NCBI RefSeq assembly: GCF_000733855.1
Contig: NZ_JPOJ01000001.1
Location: 3,985,001 to 4,049,000, forward strand
Reading direction: 5' to 3'
From: Methylomicrobium agile
GTDB taxonomy: Bacteria; Pseudomonadota; Gammaproteobacteria; Methylococcales; Methylomonadaceae
DNA length: 64,000 nucleotides
The notes beneath the pieces are model-generated. The model was given only the letters and a program-made list of their open reading frames with translations, was not told where the DNA came from and searched no databases. The translations under genes were made by a program, and so were the position numbers. Below, in pieces: positions 50,001 through 57,300 of this stretch; position 1 is the stretch's first letter, and the number at the start of each line of letters is the position of its first letter.

Positions 50001-51300
50001 CCGTTACGCTTTCGAAGGTGTCCAGAATCAATTCGAACTGCGTCGTGTGCGCGTCGCGCGAAAACGGTTTGATCTGCAGCGCGCCGAGCGCCTTGGCGGT
50101 ATCGGCCTGCTGGTATTGATGGTTGTACATCACCTGGAACAGCGGATTGCGCTCCAGGCTGCGTTGCGGGCCGAGCGCTTCGACCAATTGGTCGAACGGC
50201 AGATCGGCATGGGCCTGCGCGCCGAGCGCGCTTTCCTTGACCCGCTCCAGCACCTGGTAAAAATTCAGGCTGCCGTCCAGCTCGGTTTGCAGCACCTGGG
50301 TGTTGACGAAAAAACCGACCAGTTGTTCGGTTTCAGCGCGGTTACGGTTGGCGACCGGCACGCCGACCCGCAACCTGCGCTGCCCGCTGTAGCGGTACAG
50401 CAGCAGGTCGAATACGGCCAGCAGGCCCATGAACAAGGTCGCGCCCTGGCGTCCGCATATTTCGTGCAGCGCCTTGGCCGTTCCCTCCGGCAGGCCCATT
50501 TCGAATTTGGCGCCGGCATCGCTCATCTGTGCCGGCCGCGGCCTGTCCAGCGGCAATTCCAGCGGCGGCGTCTCCTCGCCCAGGCGCTCGCGCCAATACG
50601 CCATCTGCCTATCCATTTCGCCGGCTTCCAGCCAATGCCGCTGCCATACCGCAAAATCGGCGTAACCGATCGGCAAGCCCGGCAGCTCCGCCTCGCGGCC
50701 TTGGCAATAGCCTTGGTACAGCTCGGCAAATTCGTTGAGCAAAATATTCAGCGACCATTCGTCGGCGACGATGTGGTGCAGCACCCAGACCAAAACGTGG
50801 CGGTCGCAGGCCAATTTAAGCACCGCGACCCGCATCAACGGCCCGTTGACGAGATCGAACGGCTCGCGCTCCAGCTTTTCGACCCGGCTTTTCGCCAACG
50901 CATCGATGTCGCCGGATTGCACGGATAAATCCAGCCACTGCACCTCGACCGCCATACCGTCGTGGACGATTTGCACCGGCTTGCCGCCGTCGCTGCGAAA
51001 CGTCGTGCGCAGGCTTTCGTGCCGCACCCGCAGTTTATCGATGCTGCGCTGCAGCGCGCCAGCGTCGATTTCGCCGTTTAGATACACCGCATCGGCAATG
51101 TGGTAAGCGCTGCTATCGGGTTCCAGTTGCGCCAGAAACCACAGCCGTTGCTGGCCGTAAGACAGCGGCAGCGCCACATCGCGGCCTACGCTGGCGATCG
51201 GCAATCGGCCGACGTCGATGCCGCGTTTTTTCAAGAGCAGGATCAGGGCCTTGCGTTGTTCCGGACTGAGGGTATGGAAATTGGCGAGTGGGTTTTGCAT
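38002..51300 (-). CDS. NRPS, three modules with terminal thioesterase (C-A-T-E-C-A-T-E-C-A-T-TE)
   Basis: 4432 residues, the last synthetase of the line. Approximate centres: C1 HHIVADEWS 173; A1 FSFDAAIEQW 717; T1 LGGDSI 1070; E1 HHLIVDGVSW 1260 and VGWFTSLYPV 1415; C2 SHHLLLDGWS 1730; A2 FTFDAAMEQW 2243; T2 2593; E2 HHLIVDAVSW 2778; C3 SHHLLLDGWS 3250; A3 3772; T3 LGGHSLL 4130; TE GWSLGG 4262. C2 and C3 start with PMQQGMLFH/PMQQGILFH, the type that follows E domains, so they accept D-residues. Hand-read codes: A1 and A3 DAEITGAITK, A2 DAEVCGGITK; no known residue matches confidently. A1 and A3 are near-identical copies. The start ATG at 51300 gives a proper C-domain linker; the longer frame to 51546 runs over the previous gene's end. 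Confidence 0.95.
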   Translation of the reverse strand: MQNPLANFHTLSPEQRKALILLLKKRGIDVGRLPIASVGRDVALPLSYGQQRLWFLAQLEPDSSAYHIADAVYLNGEIDAGALQRSIDKLRVRHESLRTTFRSDGGKPVQIVHDGMAVEVQWLDLSVQSGDIDALAKSRVEKLEREPFDLVNGPLMRVAVLKLACDRHVLVWVLHHIVADEWSLNILLNEFAELYQGYCQGREAELPGLPIGYADFAVWQRHWLEAGEMDRQMAYWRERLGEETPPLELPLDRPRPAQMSDAGAKFEMGLPEGTAKALHEICGRQGATLFMGLLAVFDLLLYRYSGQRRLRVGVPVANRNRAETEQLVGFFVNTQVLQTELDGSLNFYQVLERVKESALGAQAHADLPFDQLVEALGPQRSLERNPLFQVMYNHQYQQADTAKALGALQIKPFSRDAHTTQFELILDTFESVTGGIGAIWTYATDLFDPATIERMAGRFCRLAEAAAKRPETVLRDLPLLDPAELDFLTANRSFSREFTDLPALIRGQSQTRPDAVALIAGAERVSYAGLQSQAHRLAHYLRDRGLRPGAVVALSLPRSAQAIVACLAAWQCGAAFLALDPAYPAERLQYMLDDAGAEWLIDSHAGEALAERRGGTASVSAQATPTGGHAHPTADAINRLDLSQLDLSGYPDTPPAVALHPETPAYLIYTSGSTGRPKGVAVGHGALAMHCGAMAALYDLQAGETCLHFASFSFDAAIEQWAVPLLRGATLVIGDPSGWSVDRTLQALRDYAIARIDVPPAYLAELARQLDRPEHAPRLTGCTVGGEALPQSSLALIQSRLRPERLFNAYGPTEAVITPLAWLADMTCDSRYAPIGHCVGDRTAYVLDADLNPLPMGAAGELYIGGLGLAQGYWRRPGQSAERFLPDPFAPNGQRMYRTGDRVRQRADGVIEYLGRVDQQIKLRGFRIEPGEIENVLLEQPGVHEAAVRIGESGRLLGYVAVEDVVGLRFANPTYRDLTDTNLIDTSGNRHAEFLRTALSRRLPDYLVPAQIIVLPHLPKLPSGKLDRKALPEPERAVRTHVEPRNGTERRLARIWQEVLGLDAVGIEDNFFELGGDSIVSLQVVSRVRQAGWHLSPKDIFRHQTVAALAQVIAAQPQAADAVSETGDTAEGEAPFTPIQAEFFATDIPQRGHWNQSVLLATGQALHIPALAEALRRLTEHHDAFRLRFDELDGWRQHYTSEPKDQEFLWQRDAAGAEQISEIADQAQRSLDLRHGPLLRAAYIRVDDGSYRLLLVIHHLIVDGVSWRIVLEDLQTLYRQLSEGKTAVLPARTAPYRAWAEALRRRAAQIGGQLDYWRVQLAATDLPADFCGARGTAADADTLTVALNETATRQLLSECPAAYRTRIDELLLAALARVLCRWSGQGAVSIDMEGHGRENFAGAPDVSRSVGWFTSLYPVLLTPADDWAGTIKAVKEQLRGVPERGLGFGLLKYLAGAEIRAQLGSLPRPALCFNYLGQFDASFAADGLFRPAGEARGDERDAAAPLDYALEVNGQIYDGRLAMNWTYNRRRYRTETVAALAEEFNRELAALVEHCRQGPQGVTPSDFPLAGLTQAQLDALPLPLPVTEIADIYPLTPMQQGMLFHSLYENDAASYVSRFDVRLEGLDAGRFAEAWRTAMQRHAVLSTAFYAPADWPQAMQIVRKRLAVPLIELDWRGRGDADAALPGLLRDLQAEGLPTDRAPLFKLVLVRLQDDVYHFIWLSHHLLLDGWSSARLLGEVLSSYRGDTLPPSAAEFSDYIAWLAERDPTAAERYWRERLPVLEEPTRLVDALPRGSQGQGYVLHVLHIDGDDFAALRQSAQRGKLTINTLVQAAWCLLLQRYCGGEAVAFGVTVSGRPADLPGAEAMVGLFINTLPMIQAPRAADAVGDWLQALQQANLELREVETTPLAEVQRWWGRPGEALFDSLLVFENYPLSDALRRRPEDGLRIYGESHRETTHFPLTLAVQSGDSALQVAFDYDCRSFDEETVADLAAHFRVLLTGLVSNSQARIGDLPVLTGRETALFQSWNQWAQPYDASTPVHALIRRQAEAQPEAIALICGETRLTYAELEMQANRLAHRLIGLGVERESRVALLLPRGAETIVAMLAVLKAGGAYLPLDPEQPEQRLAELIAEAGVSVILAERCDTFSDASNEGLHYRSAHPTWLHLASLDLSAEPATPPAVVIHPEQLAYLILTSGSTGQPKGVAVPHGALSRHIQAIGDLYRYTPADRALPMAAFTFDAAMEQWLAPLCHGAGVVLGDSRWTGDDTLATVRAHRVTVVYPPTSALLHLAEAVQARGRPLALRIVCVGGEAVSAAALATLHAALQPERIVNGYGPTETVITPLAWLADDRALTGYAPIGTAVGERTLHILDADLNPVPWGAAGELYIGGPCLARGYFGRPDLSAERFLPDPFAGDGGRLYRTGDRVRRGRDGIVAYLGRTDQQIKLRGYRIEPGEIEAALRDLPGVEDAHVLLREEQGRRYLAAYLAGGTAAPDDAPPPRAAASAPTDAQLKTALAARLPDYLIPARYVWLTQLPRTAHGKIDRRALPAPAGPPSAAPQTPTTPAEAVLASLWQDLLGRAPIGIHDNFFELGGDSILSIQLVSRARAQGLRFTPKDLFQQQTIAGLAQVAQSLVEDAQAPAAQAPALGRAPLLPIQHAFFEQTQPPPAHWNQSLLLKARLPLDRAALAQALQNLVEHHDSLRLRYVRVQGRWHQHYAALPPAETPLAHHRAQDAEHIAAIAQQAQRGLNLEHGPLFQAVLIDVADGSQRLLLVAHHLIVDAVSWRILLEDLHRLYTQIRHGQAPQLPARTASYQAWGQALQTYAHSQRLHSQQAYWQAQVSAARAPWPCDEPHGRAESRDRASRTLTLSAERTRQLLHEAHRAYRTRLPDLLLAALAQTLGEWTQQAHLTIALEGHGREAERIPTDAQHSPLDLSRTVGWFTSLYPVLLSPQAQPAATLKTIKEQLRQVPDQGLGYGVLRYLTPHPPLEGGTPQVLFNYLGQLDSSFHDDALLQPAEEAGGDERDPRSPLAYELEINGEIYRGRLRLEWSYSRERYRARTIDTLLDRYRQHLEQLLDHCLAAEPGLTPSDVPLAGLSQAQLDALPVEHRQIEDLYPLSPMQQGILFHALREPEANLYVTQLALDLTGADADRFIRAWHEVSGWHEILRSGFFWQGDAPLQAVWREAEIPVTCLDWRTTAFNEDELTALAQADYARGFDLARPPLQRLILVNLPGDRLHLIWTSHHLLLDGWSSSLFFAEVMAAYEGNAPARAKTGRYRDYIAWLATRDKQAGEAFWRAALREASEPCLLANCLAAPGQTGNGYVECALSDTETAALQGFAQRQHLTLNTLVQGAWAMLLAHYTGLRTAVFGTTVAGRPGDLSGAENLLGLFINTLPVAARIEPGKPLADWLRDLQILNLQMREHEYPPLYDIQRWAGTGGGELFDTLLVFENYPVDAALRQSNGGVRIGGLSQRDVTNYPLTLDVTVGQRLEIGFDYARAYFAGDDMRRMAESLRHLLLEIARQPQACVGALGFGETTPANVSRIPTYRTDDLLPALIRGQSQTRPDAVALIAGAERVSYAGLQSQAHRLAHYLRDRGLRPGAVVALSLPRSAQAIVACLAAWQCGAAFLALDPAYPAERLQYMLDDAGAEWLIDSHAGEALAERRGGTASVSAQATPTGGHAHPTADAINRLDLSQLDLSGYPDTPPAVALHPETPAYLIYTSGSTGRPKGVAVGHGALAMHCGAMAALYDLQAGETCLHFASFSFDAAIEQWAVPLLRGATLVIGDPSGWSVDRTLQALRDYAIARIDVPPAYLAELARQLDRPEHAPRLTGCTVGGEALPQSSLALIQSRLGPERLFNAYGPTEAVITPLAWLADMTCDSRYAPIGHCVGDRTAYVLDADLNPLPMGAAGELYIGGLGLAQGYWRRPGQSAERFLPDPFAPNGQRMYRTGDRVRQRADGVIEYLGRVDQQIKLRGFRIEPGEIENVLLEQPGVHEAAVRIGESGRLLGYVAVDDVVGLRFANPTYRDLTDTNLIDTSGNRHAEFLRTALSRRLPDYLVPAQIIVLPHLPKLPSGKLDRKALPEPERAVRTHVEPRNGTERRLARIWQEVLGLDAVGIEDNFFELGGHSLLALRLLSTINRELGWDLPLSRLLQQPTIAALAAQRITTALSPLVALNDTAGALPPLFCLHPAGGTVFGYYPLARALAGQRPVIGLLCRRFLDANWRDVSLESMARDYADAIAQSQPDGPIHLLGWSLGGALALSIASVLERAGREIAFLGLADCFVPGFEQDEAEDDGGDSLRELLRDLSPDLADADPEALPEQIGAAHPAADWVKLLDLQNGLAIMRHLTELSDSYRIEPIGAGMYCWWSRAAGDAGELAQDILEQACGNRLLGSERVDSDHAGIVRDPDFIGDVIAILQRKADERR
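39215..39240. repeat. REP-like palindrome translated within A3
   Basis: GTTGGGTTA-GCGAAGCG-TAACCCAAC lies inside the open frame and encodes VGLRFANPTYRDL in the C-terminal subdomain of the A domain, between LLGYVAVEDV and the LRTALSRRLPDYLVP core. The extra ~27 residues are absent from the other A domains here. A copy lies at 48380-48405, and related intergenic copies at 23731 and 59325. Confidence 0.8.
40237..40302. repeat. Second type of REP-like palindrome within A3
   Basis: CGTAGGGTGGGCATGGCC (40237-40254) and GGCCGTGCCTCCCCTACG (40285-40302) pair at 15 of 18 positions. It is translated in frame as RRGGTASVSAQATPTGGHAHPT before the TSGSTG loop. The copy in A1 is at 49402-49467. Confidence 0.75.
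44669..45135 (-). repeat. Shared A-domain segment, copy in last NRPS, module 2
   Basis: About 470 bp (N-terminal part of the A domain up to the TSGSTG loop) nearly identical to 57168-57634 at an offset of 12499. The rest of the two A domains, including the specificity pocket, differs. Confidence 0.85.
48076..49800 (-). repeat. Near-identical A-domain direct repeat, copy 1 (first module)
   Basis: Partner of 38911-40635. Both copies encode the same specificity code, so two residues of the product should be the same. Flanking condensation and epimerisation domains are clearly more diverged than the repeat, which points to recent copying or gene conversion. Confidence 0.9.
48380..48405. repeat. 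REP-like palindrome translated within A1
   Basis: Same palindrome as 39215-39240, carried by the A-domain duplication; again in frame. Confidence 0.8.
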
Positions 51301-51376
51301 CGATGATTTTTCTATTTTCAAATTTTCATATGGCCGCAGCGGCGGATCGTCAGGGTTACGGATAGGCGATGAGTTC

Positions 51377-54300
51377 CTATTTTTCCAATAACGCCTGCAG
51401 ATCTTCCGCCGACATCCCCTGCAACTCCGCCAGCGCATCCGCCAGCTCGCTCTGCAAATCCAGGGCTGGCGAATCCGGCGACAAAACGTCGATTTCGGCC
51501 GCCAGGGCGGCCAATGTGGCAGCCTCGAACACGCGGCGTACGCCAAGCTCGACCTGGAAATGCCGCGCGATGCGGCCGGCCAGCTTCATTGCCAGCAGCG
51601 AATGGCCGCCGAGCTCGAAGAAATTATCGTCCAGCCCGACCGGCCCGACCCCGAGCAACTCCTGCCAGAGCGCAGCTAACGTTTGCTCCGTCGCGGTCTG
51701 CGGGGCGCGGAAGGCTCGGCCTTGCCAATACGGTTCCGGCAGGGCTTTACGGTCCAGTTTGCCGTTGGCGGTCTTCGGCAGGCCGTCCAGCCGGATCAAC
51801 GCCGACGGCACCATGTAGTCGGGCAACTGGCGGTGCAGGGCCTGTTGCAAATCGGCGTCGTTTTCGGCGTGTTCGCTCGCGGCCAGGTAGGCGACCAAGC
51901 GCGGGCCGCCGGCGGCGTCTTTCAGCAGCACGGCGGCTTCCCGAATGCCGGGCTGGCTCAGCAGCGCGGTTTCGATTTCGCCCAGTTCGATGCGCAGGCC
52001 GCGCAGTTTGATCTGGTGGTCGATCCGGCCCAGGTAGTCGATGACGCCGTCGGCCCGGCGCCGGGCCAAGTCGCCAGTGCGGTACAGCCGGCCGCCCCGG
52101 CCGAACGGGTCGGGCAGGAAGCGCTCGGCGGTCAGGCCGGGCCGGCGGTGGTAGCCGCGCGCCAGGCCGATGCCGCCGAGGTACAGTTCGCCGGCCACAC
52201 CTGCCGGTTGCGGGTTCAGGTCCTTATCCAGGATATGAATCTGGATGTTGGCGATCGGCTCGCCGATCGGCACGCTCGGGCTGTCGTCGGGCCGGCAGGT
52301 CCAGTGGGTCACGTCGATGGCTGCTTCGGTCGGGCCGTACAGGTTATCGAGCTCGACGCCGGGCAGGCGGTCGAACACGCGCTGTTGCAGGTCGGCCGGC
52401 AAGGCTTCGCCGCTGCAGACGATCCGCTGCAGGGCCGGGAAGGCCGGCAGCGCGGGCTGGTTGACGAATTCGGCCAGCATGGAGGGCACGAAGTGCACGG
52501 TGCTGACTTGCTGGCGCTGCAGCGTCTCGGCCAGGGCCACGGGGTCGCGGTGGGCACCCGGTGGGGCGATCGCCAGCCGGGCGCCGGTCATTAACGGCCA
52601 GAAGAATTCCCAGACCGACACGTCGAAGCTGAACGGGGTTTTCTGCAGCACGGTGTCGGCCGGGCCGATTGCGTAGGCCTGCTGCATCCAGTGCAGGCGG
52701 TTGGCCAAGGCTTCGTGGGTATTGCTGGCCCCTTTGGGGCGGCCGGTCGAGCCGGAGGTATAGATGAGGTAGGCCGGATGGGCCGGATGCAGGGCGACTT
52801 CGGGCGCGCGCGCCGGCAAGCCGGACAGGTCCAGCGTGTCCAGGTTGCAGACCGCGCAGGGCGCAAGGGCGGTGAACTTGTCGAGCACGGCGCCATGGCT
52901 CAACAGCAGGCCGATGCCGGAATCGTCGATCATGTAGGCCAACCGCTCGGCCGGATAGTCCGGGTCCAGCGGCACGTAGGCGCCGCCGGCCTTGACGATG
53001 GCCAACAGGCCCACTACCAGTTCGAACGAGCGTTCCATCGCGATGCCGACCGGCACGTCCGGGCCGACACCGGTCTCGATCAGATACCAGGCCAACCGGT
53101 TGGACCGATGTTCCAGTTCGGCATAGCTCAGCACCGCCTCGCCGCACAGCAGGGCCGGCGCCTCGGGCTGCGCCAAGGCCGTGCGGCCGATCAGCGTATG
53201 CACGAAACCGGGCGGATACACGGTCGCCGTCGCACTCCAGCACGACTGATGAGTCAGTTCTTGCGCCGTCGGCAACAGCAATTCGCCCAAACGGCGCCCG
53301 GCGTCATCGGCCAGCGCGAACAGCAACCGCTGAAAATGCCGGGCGATGCCGGCCACGGCCTCGCCGTCGAAACGGTCCAGCCAATAACCGTAGGCAAGCC
53401 CCAACGACTCGCCGATGCTGATATTCAAGGTCAACGGATAATGCGTGGTATCGACATGGCGCGGCAGGCCGAAGCGCAAACCGCTATCGCTGTTTTTCAA
53501 CGCCGCGTCGACCGGAAAATTTTCGAACACCAGCAAGCTGTCGAACAGCGCCGCACCGGCCTGCCCGGCCCAGCGCTGCACGTCGTAGAGCGGTGTATGC
53601 TCGTAGTCGCGCAACGCCAGGTTTTCCTGCTGCAAATCGCGCAGCCAGTCGCCGACGGCTTGCTCGGGTTTGATAGGCGCGATCAACGGCAAGGTGTTGA
53701 TGAACAAACCGACGATGTTTTCCACGCCGTGCAAATCGGCCGGTCGGCCGGAGACCGTCGCGCCCATCGCCACCGTATCGCGCCCGCAATAACGGCCGAG
53801 CAACATGGCCCAGGCTGCTTGCAGCACCGTATTCAGCGTGACGCGCTGTTGCTGGGCAAACGCCTGCAAGCGCGCCGTCGCCGCCGCATCCAGCCGGTCG
53901 ACGCGGCTGCCGTGGCCTTGGCCGGCCGTTGGCCTGGCCAACGCATTGGCCAGCAAGGTCGGTTCGTCCAGCCTGGACAAGCGCCCGCGCCAGAAGGTCT
54001 CGCCAGCGACGGGATCGCGGCGGCTCAGCCAGGCGATGTAATCGCGGTACGAGGCCGCACCCGCTGTGCGCGCATTGCCGACATAATCGTCCAGCACCTC
54101 GCCCAAGAGCTGCGAAGTGCTCCAGCCGTCGAGCAGCATGTGGTGACTGGTCCAAATCCAATGCCAACGCCGTTCCGACAGCCTGACCAGTATCATCCGC
54201 ATCAACGGTGCCCGGGCGTGCTCGAAGCCGCGCGCCCGGTCCTGATCGCGCAAGCTGCGCAAATCCGCCTCGTCGATCTCCCGGCCGCGCCAATCGATCA

Positions 54301-57300
54301 TCTCCAGCCGCAACGGCGCCTGTTTGTAAACCGCTTGCAGCGGCTGTTCGGATTCGCCGCGCCACAAAAACGCACTGCGCAACAGCGAATGCCGATCGAT
54401 GGCCCGGCGCCAGGCGGCGGCGAAACGCTCGCTGTCCAGACCGTCGATGTCCAGGCTCATCTGGTTGACGTAAACCCCGGTTTCCGGCGCCAGCAGATCG
54501 TGAAACAGCATGCCCTGCTGCATCGGCGACAGCGGATAGATATCTTCGACCTCGGCGATGGGGAGCGGCAAGGCGTCGAGTTGCGCTTGGGTCAAGCCGG
54601 CCAGCGGGAAATCCGACGGCGTGGCGCCAGCGGCTCCGCTCAGGCAATGCGCGACGATGTTCAGCAGTTCATCGCGGTAACGGTCCAGCAGCGCCCGCAC
54701 GGTTTCGTCGCGGTATTGACTTGCACTGTAACGCCAGCGCAATTGCAGCACGCCGCCCGCCACCTGGGCGTTGATTTCCAGCCAGTACGGCAGCGGCGCG
54801 TCGGGATCGTGATCGTCGCCGGCCGTTTCCGGAGCCAGCGCAAAATTGCCGGCCTCGGCGTCGAGCCGGCCGAAATAGTTGAAGCCTATCCGCGCCTGCG
54901 GCAAGGCATTCAGCGCCGCGCGCTTGCCGTCGCCGGCCAGATACTGCAACACGCCGAAACCCAAGCCGGCGTCCGGCACTTCGCGCAGGCTTTGCTTGAC
55001 GACCTTGATCGTCGCGCCGATGTCCGCGGCGGCGGCCAGCCTGACCGGGTAGACGCTGGTAAACCAGCCGACGCTGCGGCTCAGATCGATGCCGTCGAAG
55101 CCGTGCTCGCGGCCGTGGCTTTCCAGGTCCACGGCCACGTCGTCGCCGCTCCAAACGGTCAGCGCCCGCGCCAGCGCGGCCAGCAATAAATCGTTGATTT
55201 GGGTGCGGTAGGCGGAAGGCGCTTGCGTCAACAGGCGATGCGTCCGTTCGGCGTCGATTTCCAGCGTCAAGGTGCGGGCGTCGCCGAACCGGCCGCTGGA
55301 TTGCGCGAAGTCGCGCGGCGGTTCGGCGGCGTCTTGCAATACGCCTTGCCAATACGGCAGTTGCCGTTTCAAACCCTCGCTGGCGGCGTAATCGCGTAAA
55401 CATTGGCCCCACTGTTGCAGCGATGCGGTTTTGCCCGGCAACGCTTCGGCACCGTCGTACAACGCTTGCAGGTCTTCCAGCAAAATGCGCCAGGACACGC
55501 CGTCGACCAGCAAATGGTGCGCGGCCAGCAACAGGCGCTGGCTACCGTCGGCGACATTTATCAGCACGGCCTTGAACAACGGGCCGTGCTGCAAATCCAG
55601 GCTGCGTTGAATCCGATTCGCCAGCGCCGTTACGGCGGCGCTGTTATCGGCGTTCAGTTGTTCGAACGCCGGCGCCGCGCCGGCATCGGCGTAAAACTGG
55701 CGCCAGGCGCCCTGCTCCGGACGGTAACGCAGGCGCAAGCCGTCGTGGTGCTCGATCAAACGGCCAGCCGCGCCCGCCAACCGGGCGGCGTCGAGTGCGA
55801 AATTCGGATGCAGCAGCAGCGACAGGTTCCAATGGCTGCGATTGCGCATGGCCTGCGCGAAAAACTGTGCCTGGATCGCCGTCAACGGCGCATCGCCGGC
55901 GACTTCGATCGGCCGATCAATCATTGCTTGCGCCGGCATCGCTTGCACATTGGCCGCCAGTTTGGCCACGGTCTGGTGCAGGAACAAATCCTTGGGGGTA
56001 AGCGACCAGCCGGCCTGGCGGGCGCGGCTGACCAGGCGGATCGCCATGATCGAGTCGCCGCCCAATTCGAAAAAGTTGTCGTCGGCGCCGACCCGCTCGA
56101 CGCCGAGCACCGCTTGCCAGATCGCCGCCAAATCGCGTTCGGCCCGGGTTTGCGGCGCACGGTAGGCGCTGCCGGCCAGGCAATCCGGCTTGGGCAAGGC
56201 ATGGCGGTTCAGCTTGCCGCTGGTCAGGCGCGGCAGTTGCTCCAATATTTGCACGTGCGCCGGCACCATATAGTCCGGCAGGCACTGCCGCAGGTGGTTT
56301 TTCAGGCTTTCCGCATCGGTTGCGCCTACCGCGTACAGCAATAACCGCTTGGCGCTGCCTTCGCCGTCCGCGACGGCGACTGCTTCCGCGGCGCCCGGAT
56401 GCGCCAGGGCCCGGGCTTCGATTTCGCCCAATTCGATTCTGAAACCGCGCAATTTGATTTGATGGTCGTTACGGCCGAAATAATCCACGTTGCCGTCGGC
56501 CCGGAGGCGCACCCGGTCGCCGGTGCGGTACAGGCGGCCGCCGTCAGCTGAGAACGGGTCGGGCAGGAAACGTTCGGCAGTCAGGTCCGGACGGCCGAGA
56601 TAGCCGCGCGCCAGGCACGGGCCGCCGATGTACAGTTCGCCGACCACGCCCGGCGGCAGCGGATTCAGGTCTTTGTCCAATATATAAAGCGCGCGCTCGC
56701 CGACGCCGGTGCCGATCGGTGCGTAGGCGGTGTCGCAGACGCTGTCCGGCAAGGCGGTCCATACCAGCGGCGTGATCAAGGTTTCGGTGGGGCCGTAGCC
56801 GTTCAGGATCGGCGCGTCGCCGACCAGGCCGCGGATCTGCGCCAGGCCTTCCTTGGGCACGGCTTCGCCGCCCACCGAACAGGCGCGCAACGGCAGGCGC
56901 AAACCGCGCGGCTCGGCCCAGCGGGCGATTTCGATCAGATAGGCGGGCGGCATCTCGAACCAGGTCACGCCGTGGCGAACCAAGGCATCGTAGGCCTGGT
57001 CGGCGCTCCACATCTCCTCGCGCACCAGCAAGCGGCAGCCGTTGATCAACGGCACCAGCCATTGTTCCATCGCCGCATCGAAGGTAAACGCGGCGAAATG
57101 CAGTGCCATGTCGTCGGGCTGCATCGCATAACGCTCGCCGATCGCCAGGCAATGCCGGGCCAGGGCTCCGTGCGGCACGGCCACGCCTTTGGGCTGGCCG
57201 GTGGAGCCGGAGGTCAGGATCAGGTAGGCCAGTTGCTCGGGGTGGATGGCCACCGCGGGCGGCGTGGCCGGTTCGGCGCTCAAGTCCAGACTGGCGAGGT

